A stretch of DNA of 64,000 nucleotides. Origin: Brevundimonas sp. Root608. Its GTDB lineage: Bacteria; Pseudomonadota; Alphaproteobacteria; Caulobacterales; Caulobacteraceae. Location: NCBI RefSeq assembly GCF_001427825.1, contig NZ_LMGT01000001.1:820001-884000 (forward strand). The letters run 5' to 3'. Positions 8,805 to 17,193 of the stretch are shown here, piece after piece (the first letter of the stretch is position 1; each line of letters opens with the position of its first letter). Below the pieces are notes generated by a model, which saw only the letters and a list, made by a program, of their open reading frames with translations, ran no database searches and was not told the DNA's origin. Position numbers and translations under genes: made by a program.

Positions 8805-9674
8805 TCACCACGTCAGATCGAGCGCGGCGTATCGGGCGTAGGTCGTTTCCGCCTTCAGCAGGTCGGCGGCGCGGGCGGGATCGAGCCGTCCGTCGGGACC
8901 GCGGGCAGCGTCGCCGTGGATGCCTTGGGCGATGAACAGGCAGTCGAGGCCCTGCCTGTTGGCCCCCAGGACGTCGGTGATCACGCCGTCGCCGATGCAC
9001 AGGACGCGTGAGCGGTTGACGGGCTCGCCCAGCAGATCGGCGGCCTGCCTCAGGGCCAGGTCGTATATGGGGCCGAAGGGCTTGCCGGCCATGGTGACGC
9101 GGCCGCCGAGGCTTTCGTACAGGTCGGCGAGCGCGCCGCCGCACCAGATCAGCCTGTCGCCGCGCTGGACCACGCGGTCGGGGTTGGCGCAGATCAGCTC
9201 CAGATCGCGGGCGGCGCCGGCGGCCAGGCGGTCGCGATAGTCCTCGGGCGTTTCGGTTTCGTCGTCGATCATGCCGGTGACCGAGATGAAGGCGGCGTCT
9301 TCGGCCCCCCGGGCCACGTCGAGGCCGAGGCCGTCATAGAGCGGCCCGTCACGGTCGGGGCCGATGATCCAGGCCGGGCCGGGCGCCCGGAGGGCCAGCT
9401 CCCTGCGGGTGGCGTCGCCCGAGGTGACGACCGCGCGCCAGGCGTCGCGCGGCACCGCCAGGCCGTCCATCTGGTCGACCACCCCCGGCCCCGGGCGCGG
9501 CGAGTTCGAAATCAGCACGACATGGCCGTGATCGCGGTTGAAGCGGGCGAGGGCCTCGCAGGCGGCGGGCCAGCTTTCGCGGCCGTTATGGATAACACCC
9601 CAGACGTCGCAGAGCAGGATGTCGTAGTCGGCGGCGATGTCGGACAGGCCGTTCAGGGCGTGGGGCAGGGTCAT
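8805..9674 (-). CDS. HAD hydrolase, subfamily IIA (NagD-like)
   Basis: A 289-residue phosphatase of the TIGR01459-like HAD IIA group. Motif I is LLCDVWGVIHNG (nucleophile Asp near 23; note DVWG where canonical HADs have DxDGT). Motif II is ISNSPRP, and the GDGVITDVLGAN block is motif IV. It probably acts on a small phosphorylated metabolite; substrate unknown. The 203-base gap upstream (9675-9877) shows no other gene. Confidence 0.88.
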   Translation of the reverse strand: MTLPHALNGLSDIAADYDILLCDVWGVIHNGRESWPAACEALARFNRDHGHVVLISNSPRPGPGVVDQMDGLAVPRDAWRAVVTSGDATRRELALRAPGPAWIIGPDRDGPLYDGLGLDVARGAEDAAFISVTGMIDDETETPEDYRDRLAAGAARDLELICANPDRVVQRGDRLIWCGGALADLYESLGGRVTMAGKPFGPIYDLALRQAADLLGEPVNRSRVLCIGDGVITDVLGANRQGLDCLFIAQGIHGDAARGPDGRLDPARAADLLKAETTYARYAALDLTW

Positions 9675-9877
9675 GGGGCGGGGATAGCGGGTTCGGGGAT
9701 GGGGGAGAAGGCGTGCGTCATCGCCGCTTCGGGAAAAGCGGTTGCGGGAGGCGTGGGCGGAGCGTCGCGGGGATGCACGGATGAAGGAGGGACTGCGTAG
9801 GGGGAGGACAGGGGCGGCTTTCCGGAACGCTCCGCCCGCTCTGTCGTTGGAACACGGGGCTGCAAGGGAGAGACGGG

Positions 9878-10225
9878 ATGCAAGGCATGATCAAATTGGC
9901 GGCGGTCGCGGTCTGCGGACTGACGCTGACGGGCTGCGCCACGACCGACAACTACGCCTCGGCCTGCCAGCGCGACTATGAGCGGAACCGGCAATATGCG
10001 ACCGCGTCCGGCGCCCTGCTGGGCGCCGCGGTGGGGGCGGCGATCGCGGGTGAGAGCGACCGGGAGCGCGGCGCGGCCATCGGCGCCCTGGCCGGCGGCC
10101 TGCTGGGCAACCAGCTGTCGGCGCGCGAGGACCCGTGCGGCTACGGCTTCGGCGGCTACAACCAGGATGGCCGCTACGGCTATACGCGCGTGCCGCGGCG
10201 CGGGGATTACGGCTACTACCCCTGA
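9878..10225 (+). CDS. Glycine-zipper outer-membrane lipoprotein
   Basis: A 115-residue lipoprotein: MQGMIKLAAVAVCGLTLTGC gives the lipobox (Cys near 20). A glycine-zipper hairpin (GALLGAAVGAAIAG...GAAIGALAGGLLGN) follows, as in SlyB/17-kDa antigen-like proteins, then a Gly/Tyr-rich tail. Start 9878 is chosen for the AGGGAGA ribosome site 6 bases upstream. Likely an envelope structural or stress lipoprotein. It overlaps the convergent PilZ gene by 10 bases. Confidence 0.82.
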   Translation: MQGMIKLAAVAVCGLTLTGCATTDNYASACQRDYERNRQYATASGALLGAAVGAAIAGESDRERGAAIGALAGGLLGNQLSAREDPCGYGFGGYNQDGRYGYTRVPRRGDYGYYP

Positions 10226-10494
10226 GCCGGGTCAAATCTCAGGCCGACCTCGTCGCCGGACTGCCAGGCGATGGCGCAGGGGCGGTCGACGGAGGCGATC
10301 CGCAGGACGAGCGGACCCTGAATCCGGACGCCGCTGGTCGAGGTCAGACGCACCTTGGCGCCGCCTTCGGTGAGGTTGCGGATCACGACGTCGGCGCATT
10401 CCCGATGAATGCCGTGCAGAAGCTGCCCGCTCATGGCCACGCGGGGGCGCGGTCGCCGGCGGGCGTCAGGAGGAGGATCGTCGGGACTGGACAT
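10216..10494 (-). CDS. PilZ domain protein
   Basis: A 92-residue single-domain PilZ protein. The first binding element is RRRPRPRV near residues 12-19. The second element, usually D/NxSxxG, reads NLTEGG, a conservative Ser-to-Thr change. The strands MSGQLLHGI, AKVRL, LVLRI and EVGLRF match the PilZ barrel. It is expected to bind cyclic di-GMP. It lies 63 bases downstream of the tipF-like gene on the same strand, so both halves of a c-di-GMP response may be co-expressed. Confidence 0.82.
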   Translation of the reverse strand: MSSPDDPPPDARRRPRPRVAMSGQLLHGIHRECADVVIRNLTEGGAKVRLTSTSGVRIQGPLVLRIASVDRPCAIAWQSGDEVGLRFDPAQG

Positions 10495-10557
10495 GACGCC
10501 GCCATTCTACGCCCGGCGCGGGCGTCAGGGGTTAAGACGTAACGGAGCGAGAAGGGG

Positions 10558-11826
10558 CTAGCTGAAACGGCGCCGCTGGTCGGCGCTGCGCAGGGTCGAG
10601 CGGATGAAGTCGGCCGGGGGATCGGTTTCGGCCAGCACGGCCTCCTTGATGGCGCGGGGCTCGCCGAAGAGGTGGCCCTGACCCATGCCGATGTCGAGTT
10701 CGAGGATGTCGACGATCTGGCGCTCGGTCTCGCATTTCTCGGCGATCAGCTCGATGCCGTAGCGGCGCGTCAGGCCGGCGAAATCGGCGGCCGAGATGTC
10801 GCGCAGACTGGGCAGGGCCGAGGCGCCGTCCATGTCGAGCAGCTGTTCGATCAGCAGGTCGGCCGCGACCTTCATGAACTTGACGTCAGAGCGCTGTAGG
10901 TCGGCGAAGTCGAGGTCGAGCGTCTGGACCTTGTCGATCGAGAAGCGGAAGCCGAGGTCGGCCAACTTGGCCATGTTGCGCGCCTCGGCGGCGCCGCGGG
11001 CGTCGAAGGTGGCCTGGCCCAGTTCGAAGATCAGGGCCTGGTTCAGGTCGCGGTTCTCGCTGAGGAAGTCGAGGAACTGGGGGAAGAAGGTCTCGTCGCC
11101 CAGGGACGACAGGGCGACGTTGCAGAAGACCCCGACCTTGCGGTCCTGCCGGGCGAGGCGGCGCACGATCTGGGCGCAGCGGAACAGCAGCAGGTTGTCG
11201 ATGGCCGGGACCAGGCCCTCGCCCTCGGCGACGGAGAGATATTCCGCCGGCATCATCACCCGGTCGTCCGCGGCGCGCAGGCGGGTGAAGCTCTCGTAGA
11301 AGATGGTCCGGCGCTGGGGCAGGGAGACGACCGGCTGGAGGTAGAGGTCGACCCGGTTCTCGGCCAGGGCCTCGTGGATGGTCTGCAGCAGGACGTTGGA
11401 CTGTTCGCGGTGGCGCGCCTCATAGGTGTTGACCGGGGTCGGCTGGGCCATGCGGTGGTCGAGCGACTCGCTCATCTGCGAGATCAGGGTCTCGAGCATG
11501 CGGACTTCGCCGGACAGGGCCTCGTTGGAGGTGACGGCGCCGGATTCGATGGCCTGGGCCAGTTCGGTCAGGGCGCCCTGGGTCGACTCCATGGCGTCGG
11601 CGAGCAGGCGGTGGGCCTCGCGGACGTGCTCGATTTCCTTCTTCAGCGCGGCCTTGTCGGCCTTGGCCGTGATCAGGGTATGGAGGGCCAGGAACAGGCC
11701 CAGCACGCCGAAGCCCGCGGCCACGGCGGCGCCGGCGCCCAGGTTGGCGCTCCAAAGGAAGGCCCCGGCCGTCAGGGCCAGGAACAGGTAGGTGAAGAAC
11801 AGGAAGCCCTGGGTGAGTGCGCGCAT
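10558..11826 (-). CDS. tipF: TipF-like membrane EAL-domain protein
   Basis: A 422-residue protein with two N-terminal membrane helices (about 7-25 and 32-54), a coiled coil (about 56-125) and a C-terminal EAL-type domain (about 150-400). The canonical EAL triplet is replaced by ESF (YESFTRL, residues 177-183), so phosphodiesterase activity is doubtful. This architecture matches Caulobacter TipF, a cyclic di-GMP receptor needed for placement and assembly of the polar flagellum. Identification rests on architecture and sequence flavour. Confidence 0.8.
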   Translation of the reverse strand: MRALTQGFLFFTYLFLALTAGAFLWSANLGAGAAVAAGFGVLGLFLALHTLITAKADKAALKKEIEHVREAHRLLADAMESTQGALTELAQAIESGAVTSNEALSGEVRMLETLISQMSESLDHRMAQPTPVNTYEARHREQSNVLLQTIHEALAENRVDLYLQPVVSLPQRRTIFYESFTRLRAADDRVMMPAEYLSVAEGEGLVPAIDNLLLFRCAQIVRRLARQDRKVGVFCNVALSSLGDETFFPQFLDFLSENRDLNQALIFELGQATFDARGAAEARNMAKLADLGFRFSIDKVQTLDLDFADLQRSDVKFMKVAADLLIEQLLDMDGASALPSLRDISAADFAGLTRRYGIELIAEKCETERQIVDILELDIGMGQGHLFGEPRAIKEAVLAETDPPADFIRSTLRSADQRRRFS

Positions 11827-11934
11827 TGGAAACGGATGGTCCGTCTTCCCGGATGGAATCGCCCGAGTATCGGGGTAACAGTGCGGATCGCCTAGGGCGC
11901 GGCACGGATTCTCCCCACTTCTTCGAGGTTAACG

Positions 11935-12705
11935 ATGGAATTGTTCGATCTGACCGGCAAGGTCGCGGTGATCACCGGCTCCTCGAAGGGGATCGGCAAG
12001 GCCATCGCCGAGCGTATGGCCGAACATGGCGCGCGGGTGGTGATCAGTTCGCGCAAGGCCGGGCCGTGCCAGGAGGTCGCCGACGCGATCAATGCGAAGC
12101 ATGGCGAGGGCCGGGCCATGGTCGTGCCCGCCAACATCGCCTCGAAGGAGGATCTGCAGCGGCTGGTCGATGAGACCAACGCCGCCTTCGGCAAGATCGA
12201 CATCCTGGTCTGCAACGCCGCGACCAATCCCTATGCCGGGCCGATGGCGGGGATCAATGACGAGCAGTTCGGCAAGATCCTGCAGAACAATGTCGTGTCC
12301 AACCACTGGCTGATCCAGATGGTCGCGCCACAGATGCTGGAGCGGCGGGACGGGTCGGTGATCATCGTCTCGTCGATCGGCGGCCTGCGCGGCAACGCCC
12401 TGATCGGCGCCTACAACATCTCCAAGGCGGCGGACATGCAGCTGGCGCGCAACCTGGCGGTCGAGTGGGGGCCGTCGAACGTGCGGGTCAACACCATCGC
12501 CCCGGGCCTGGTGCAGACCGACTTCGCCAAATACCTGTGGGAGAATCCGGACCTGCTGAAGCAGGTGACGGACCCCGCGCCGCTGAAGCGGATCGGCCAG
12601 CCGGACGAGATCGCGGGGGCGGCGGTGTATCTGGCGGCGCCGGCCTCCAGCTATATGACCGGCCAGACGCTGGTCGTGGACGGCGGGATCACCATTGCCT
12701 GGTGA
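11935..12705 (+). CDS. Short-chain dehydrogenase/reductase
   Basis: A 256-residue classical SDR. TGSSKGIGKAIA is the NAD(P)-binding glycine motif, CNAA the adenine-ring motif, and the catalytic Ser (IIVSS) and YNISK tetrad are intact. VDGG at the end is typical of SDRs of this size. Substrate cannot be assigned. GAGG lies 7 bases before ATG. It is divergent from tipF and immediately upstream of the acyltransferase gene. Confidence 0.93.
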   Translation: MELFDLTGKVAVITGSSKGIGKAIAERMAEHGARVVISSRKAGPCQEVADAINAKHGEGRAMVVPANIASKEDLQRLVDETNAAFGKIDILVCNAATNPYAGPMAGINDEQFGKILQNNVVSNHWLIQMVAPQMLERRDGSVIIVSSIGGLRGNALIGAYNISKAADMQLARNLAVEWGPSNVRVNTIAPGLVQTDFAKYLWENPDLLKQVTDPAPLKRIGQPDEIAGAAVYLAAPASSYMTGQTLVVDGGITIAW

Positions 12706-12718
12706 CGGGCCCAAACGG

Positions 12719-13630
12719 GTGAGTTTCCGCCAGGACCTGATCTGGCGGCTGGAGGCGGCCGCCTTCGCCGGCTTCATCGGCTTCATGCGGTTGCTCGGGG
12801 TCGAGCGGGCGTCGGCGCTGGGCGGATGGCTGCTGCGCACCCTGGGGCCGAAGACAGGCACGCAGCGCACGGTGATGCGGAACCTGCGCATCGCCTTCCC
12901 CGACATGCCGGATGACGAACGCGAGGCCCTGGCGCTGGCGCAGTGGGAGCAGACCGGGCGGGCCTTCGCCGAGACGGCGGTGATGGACATTCTGGTCAAA
13001 CAGTGCCGGATCGAGGTGGTCGGGCTGGAGCGGCTGCATGCGATCCGCGACAGCGGCAAGCCGGTGGTCTTCGCGGGCGGGCATTTCGCCAATATCGAGA
13101 CGCTGGCGGCGACGATCACGGGCTCGGGCGTGCCGTGCCAGATCACCTATCGCGCCGCCAACAACCCCTACGTCGACGCCCAGATCATCGCCGCGCGGGC
13201 GCGGTACGGGGTCAAGCTGTTCGCACCCAAGGGCGGGGACGGGGCGCGGGAGCTGCTGGCGGGGATGGCGCGGGGCGAGTCCGTGGCCCTGATGAACGAT
13301 CAGAAATTCTCGGAAGGGCCCGAGGTGACCTTCTTCGGTCAGCCGGTGAACGCGGCGCCGGGGCCGAGCCGGCTGGCGCTGCGGTTCGGCACGGTGCTGC
13401 AGCCGATGTCGGTGGTGCGGCTGCCCGGGGTGCGGTTCCGGCTGACGGTCTATGAGCCGATCGAACTGGAGAAGACCGGGGACCGCTCGGCCGACATCGT
13501 GCGCGGCGTGCAGGCGATCACCAGCTTCATCGAGGACCGGGTGCGCGAAAGCCCGGTCGACTGGTTCTGGGTCCACAAGCGGTGGCCCGACCGGGTCTAT
13601 GCCGCGCTGGAGTCCGGCGCCCGCGACTGA
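12719..13630 (+). CDS. LpxL/HtrB-family lipid A acyltransferase
   Basis: An inner-membrane acyltransferase of about 303 residues that adds a secondary acyl chain to Kdo-lipid A or a related acceptor. The HX4E active-site motif is in AGGHFANIETLA. QRTVMRNLRIAFPDM and a PSRLALRFG block are also family-typical. GTG 12719 (SFRQDLIWR) is favoured by likeness to relatives; TTG 12695 is possible and would overlap the SDR. The 3' end overlaps the convergent regulator by 34 bases. Confidence 0.88.
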   Translation: MSFRQDLIWRLEAAAFAGFIGFMRLLGVERASALGGWLLRTLGPKTGTQRTVMRNLRIAFPDMPDDEREALALAQWEQTGRAFAETAVMDILVKQCRIEVVGLERLHAIRDSGKPVVFAGGHFANIETLAATITGSGVPCQITYRAANNPYVDAQIIAARARYGVKLFAPKGGDGARELLAGMARGESVALMNDQKFSEGPEVTFFGQPVNAAPGPSRLALRFGTVLQPMSVVRLPGVRFRLTVYEPIELEKTGDRSADIVRGVQAITSFIEDRVRESPVDWFWVHKRWPDRVYAALESGARD

Positions 13631-14112
13631 TCGCCGGCGCGGCGCATCGGACCCTTGTAGCCGGGCAGGTCCCGACGGCGGCGGTCGGGGCCGAAATAGC
13701 TTTCCGTCTTCACGAACGGCCGGGGCTGGAAGATCACCGACTGGATGCGGTCGAGGATGGCCTTGGCCGTGATCGGCTTGACCACGAATTCGGTGACGCC
13801 GGCGTCCCGCGCCTCATAGACGCGCGACTTCTCCGAATGGCCGGTCATCATGATGATCGGCAGATAGGGGTTGGCGCTGTCCGGGCTGTTGCGGACCAGG
13901 CGCGTGAATTCGACGCCGTCCAGCGGGAACATGTTGAAGTCGACGATCACCAGATCGGGCAGATGCCGGCGCAGCACCTCCAGGGCGGCGCCGCCGTCGG
14001 ACGCCTCGCGCACCGAACGGATGCCCGCCGACTGCAGCACCGCCGAGGTGATCGCGCGCATGTGGGCGTTGTCGTCGACGAGCAGGACTTTGAGGGCGCT
14101 GAGGGAGGCCAT
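13597..14112 (-). CDS. Single receiver-domain response regulator
   Basis: A 171-residue CheY-like protein. It has the acidic pair in VLLVDDN (13-14), phospho-acceptor Asp in LVIVDFNMFPLDG, the conserved Thr in IIMMTGH and Lys in FVVKPI. No output domain follows; instead a short basic tail (YFGPDRRRRDLPGYKGP) is present, a tail often seen on Caulobacterales receivers. ATG 14112 is chosen because the receiver domain begins there. Partner kinase unknown. Confidence 0.87.
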   Translation of the reverse strand: MASLSALKVLLVDDNAHMRAITSAVLQSAGIRSVREASDGGAALEVLRRHLPDLVIVDFNMFPLDGVEFTRLVRNSPDSANPYLPIIMMTGHSEKSRVYEARDAGVTEFVVKPITAKAILDRIQSVIFQPRPFVKTESYFGPDRRRRDLPGYKGPMRRAGDQSRAPDSSAA

Positions 14113-14216
14113 GGATCGATTTTCTACAGCCCCGGCCTGAGTCGGGAATAACGACGATCTACGAGCCGATTCGTTTCCCGTCCATGACCGAACAGCGATC
14201 ACCTGGCCGGAACCGG

Positions 14217-15065
14217 TTACCGCTGTGCAGTTTCAACCATGAGTGACGGGTCGAGATTGCGATCGCGCCATTTCATGCGCCAGCACAGGTGCGGACCGGT
14301 CGCCCGCCCGGTCATGCCGACCCGCCCGATCCGGTCTCCGCGCTTCACGACCTGGCCGGGGCCGACGTCGATCCGGGACTGGTGCAGGTAGGCGGTGATC
14401 AGGCCCTGGCCGTGGTCGATCAGCACCAGGCCGCCCTCGAAATGCAGACCGGGCTGGGCCAGAGTCACCCGCCCGGCGGCGGGCGCGCGGATGGGCGTTC
14501 CCAGGGGCGCGGCCAGGTCGATGCCGTAGTGCGGCCGGGCCGGCGTGCCGTTCAGCACGCGCTGGCTGCCCCAGCGGCTGGTGACGCGGAAGCTCTCCAG
14601 TGGCCAGATCAAGCCGTCGCGGAAATGGTCGGCGTCGAGGCGGCTGGCGAAGCCCTCGGCCTTGAGGGCGATCTCGCGCTGGATGCGGGCCAGGAGGGCG
14701 GGGTCGCTGGGCTCGATCGTCGAGGGCGGAAGGCCGTCGACGCGGGTTTCCGGAAACCGGCCGGGCGCGATGCCCAGGGTCCGCGTCGCGTAGCGTCCGT
14801 CCGTCCGGGCCTCGATCTGGACGCTGGCGGGGGCGTCCCTGTCAAAGCCGACGATGAAGACGCCGTCAGCCGAGGCCGTGGTCAGGGATTCGCCGTCCAC
14901 GAAGACCAGGGCCCGAGGCCAGGTCCGGCCCATGGCGTGGCCGCCCTGAACGAAACGGCCCGTCAGGCTGAGGTCCGCCGCCTGGGCGCGCGCGTTTCGC
15001 GGCGTCAGGCCGGTCGCGGCGAGCGCGCCGCCGCCGATCAGCAGCCGGCGGCGCGGCAGGATCAC
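14217..15065 (-). CDS. LytM/M23-like peptidase with Cys in zinc site
   Basis: An exported 282-residue M23-family protein with a twin-arginine-like leader (PRRRLLIGGGALA). The peptidase domain shows HYGID (H179, D183) and YLH (H228). The usual HxH reads HLC (H259, C261), so one zinc ligand would be cysteine. It may be a murein endopeptidase with an altered metal site, or a non-catalytic activator of an amidase. Its start overlaps the stop of the DUF2093 gene (ATGA), giving an xseA/DUF2093/M23 operon. Confidence 0.85.
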   Translation of the reverse strand: MILPRRRLLIGGGALAATGLTPRNARAQAADLSLTGRFVQGGHAMGRTWPRALVFVDGESLTTASADGVFIVGFDRDAPASVQIEARTDGRYATRTLGIAPGRFPETRVDGLPPSTIEPSDPALLARIQREIALKAEGFASRLDADHFRDGLIWPLESFRVTSRWGSQRVLNGTPARPHYGIDLAAPLGTPIRAPAAGRVTLAQPGLHFEGGLVLIDHGQGLITAYLHQSRIDVGPGQVVKRGDRIGRVGMTGRATGPHLCWRMKWRDRNLDPSLMVETAQR

Positions 15066-15262
15066 GGGGTCTGGCCCAGGCTCTGGAAGGCTTCGGCCGG
15101 GCCGGCGTAGGCCTCCTGCTTGCTGACCGACCAGTAGCGCAGGGTTTCGAGTGGTATGGCCTTGCCGCTGACGGCGCAGGTCACGGCGCGCCCCGGCTTC
15201 AGCACGGCGAATTCGCCGTCGCCGTAGTGGAGGGTCGCGGTGTCGGAGGAAGGCTTGGTCAT
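15062..15262 (-). CDS. DUF2093 domain protein
   Basis: A 66-residue protein, MTKPSSDTATLHYGDGEF..., matching the short DUF2093 family: a strand-rich core with TCAVSGKAIPLETLRYWSV near the end. The ATG at 15262 is used, not the longer upstream frame, because family proteins begin just before the LHYGDGEF segment. It sits between xseA and the M23 gene and overlaps the latter by four bases. Function unknown. Confidence 0.85.
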   Translation of the reverse strand: MTKPSSDTATLHYGDGEFAVLKPGRAVTCAVSGKAIPLETLRYWSVSKQEAYAGPAEAFQSLGQTP

Positions 15263-15311
15263 GGCCGTCAGGCTAGCGTGGGCTTGCGGATCGCGCCACG
15301 GATTTCCCGCG

Positions 15312-16919
15312 TCAGAAGAGGTCGCCCTGGCCCGGCGCCGGGGTCTTGGGTTTCGGCGCCGGAGAAGGCCTGGGGCGGGCGGGCGGTGGGGCCGCGTCGC
15401 CGTCGATGTGCGCGCCCCTCGATCCATCGGCGAAGACCAGCCGCACCGCCTGGCCGTCGTGCAGAGCGGCGGCGGCCGCGATCATGGCGCCGTCCTCGCT
15501 CTCGACGCGGGCGAAGCCGGGCTTGGGCGTCTTCGGATTGAGGCCGGCCAGGGCGCGGGCGAGGGCGGCGAGGCGGGCCTCATCGCGCTCAAGCCGTCTC
15601 GGCAGTGCGACGAGCCGGGTTCCGACGGATTCCAGCCGGGCCGCGCGCTGGTCGAGGCGGCGATGCAAGGGCTCTGGCGACAGTCGGGAGAGGGCCCGCA
15701 ACAGGCGGTGTTCGTGGGCCTTCACATTGGCGCTGAGGCCGGAGCCGAGGCGGGCGGAGACGGACTCCAGCCGGTCGCGGCGGCGCTCCATGGCGCGGTC
15801 CAGCAGGGCGGGCGCAAGCCGGCCCGTGACGCCGACGAGGGCGCGCTCGTGCAGGACGAGGTTGCGGGTCAGGCCGGAGGCGAGGCGGCTGCCGGCGTGG
15901 TCGAGGCGCTGCTGCGGCAGGGCCAGGACGTCCTCGGGCCGGGCGGGCAGGCCGCGGGCCGCGGCGCGCAGGCGGGTGCGGCGGTCCTCGAGGATGCGGC
16001 CCCCGGCGCGGGCGAGACGGCGGTCGAGGTCGGCGACGGCGTAGCGCAGGTCGGCCAGCACCGGGGTGGCGATCTCGGCCGCGCCGGTGGGGGTCGGCGC
16101 GCGGCGGTCCGAGACGAAGTCGATCAGGGTGGTGTCGGTCTCGTGGCCGACGGCGGAGATGATGGGGATGGAGGCGGCGGCGACGGTGCGGGCCAGCCCC
16201 TCGTCATTGAAGCACCACAGGTCCTCGACCGAGCCGCCGCCGCGGGCGATGATCAGGATGTCGGGGCGGGGCAGGGCGCCGCCGGACGTCATGGCGTCGA
16301 AGCCGCGGATGGCGTTGGAGACCTGGCCGCAGGCGGCGTCGCCCTGGACGACCACGGGCCAGACGATGACGCGGCACGGCCAGCGCTCGGCGATGCGATG
16401 CAGGATGTCGCGGATCACGGCGCCGGTCGGGCTGGTGATGACGCCGACCACGGCGGGGAAGGTCGGGATGGGCTTCTTGCGTCCGGGTTCGAACAAACCC
16501 TCGCCGGCCAGTTTCGCCTTCAGCCGCTCCAGCTGGGCCAGAAGCGCGCCGGCGCCGGCGGCCTCCATGGTCTCGATGACGATCTGGTACGAGGATCGGG
16601 CGGGGTAGGAGGTGATCTTGCCGGTGACGATGACCTCGAGGCCGGACTCGGGCCGGACGCCGAGGCCCCGGACCGAACCCTTCCAGATCACGCCGTCGAT
16701 GGCGGCCTTGTCGTCCTTCAGGGTCAGATAGACGTGGCCCGAGGCGTGGTGATTGACCTTGGAGATCTCGCCCCGCAGCCGGACATGGCCGAAGCGGTCC
16801 TCGAGCGTGCGCTTGAGGGCGAAGGACAGCTCCGAGACCGTCTGGGGCGGATTGTTGTCCCGCGCGGGCGGCGGCGGTTCGTCGGCCGGGCCCTCGAAGA
16901 CGTAGGAGTCGTCGCTCAT
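15312..16919 (-). CDS. xseA: Exodeoxyribonuclease VII large subunit
   Basis: The 535-residue catalytic subunit of ExoVII, which degrades single-stranded DNA into oligonucleotides together with XseB (not in this window). An OB-fold ([19 protein letters not shown]) is followed by the nuclease core ([43 protein letters not shown]) and a long coiled-coil tail with several Arg/Leu repeats. The C-terminal 60 residues are proline-rich. First gene of a three-gene operon. Confidence 0.96.
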   Translation of the reverse strand: MSDDSYVFEGPADEPPPPARDNNPPQTVSELSFALKRTLEDRFGHVRLRGEISKVNHHASGHVYLTLKDDKAAIDGVIWKGSVRGLGVRPESGLEVIVTGKITSYPARSSYQIVIETMEAAGAGALLAQLERLKAKLAGEGLFEPGRKKPIPTFPAVVGVITSPTGAVIRDILHRIAERWPCRVIVWPVVVQGDAACGQVSNAIRGFDAMTSGGALPRPDILIIARGGGSVEDLWCFNDEGLARTVAAASIPIISAVGHETDTTLIDFVSDRRAPTPTGAAEIATPVLADLRYAVADLDRRLARAGGRILEDRRTRLRAAARGLPARPEDVLALPQQRLDHAGSRLASGLTRNLVLHERALVGVTGRLAPALLDRAMERRRDRLESVSARLGSGLSANVKAHEHRLLRALSRLSPEPLHRRLDQRAARLESVGTRLVALPRRLERDEARLAALARALAGLNPKTPKPGFARVESEDGAMIAAAAALHDGQAVRLVFADGSRGAHIDGDAAPPPARPRPSPAPKPKTPAPGQGDLF

Positions 16920-16983
16920 CGGGGCAGACTAGCGACAGTCGGCGCTTGCGGGAACGGCGGATGCGAGTCACGGTCGGGAAGCC

Positions 16984-17145
16984 ATGGCCGCCGACCCCCG
17001 CGACACCGACCCCGTCGACAGGGACCCGCGCGAAAGCGAGATGGGACGGCGCAGCGACGGCGCGTCGACCAGTCTGTGGCTGGTCATCGGCGGGATCGTC
17101 CTGCTCGGCCTCGCGGTCTATGTGATCTCCGCCGTATTTGTCTGA
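16984..17145 (+). CDS. Small single-pass membrane protein
   Basis: A 53-residue frame with a charged, Asp/Arg-rich first half and one clear membrane helix (LWLVIGGIVLLGLAVYVISA) at the C-terminal end. It lies between xseA (divergent) and purD. No strong ribosome site is visible upstream, so expression is uncertain, but the composition is protein-like, with a charged cytoplasmic segment and a helix of correct length. Confidence 0.6.
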   Translation: MAADPRDTDPVDRDPRESEMGRRSDGASTSLWLVIGGIVLLGLAVYVISAVFV

Positions 17146-17193
17146 TGCGATCCGCGACTTGACCGGCTTCGCGCGTGCGGTCATTGCCCGCGC

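Noticed and set aside
15240..17162. 640-codon plus-strand frame across xseA
   Set aside because: Shadow of xseA, DUF2093 and flanks; no motif and atypical composition.
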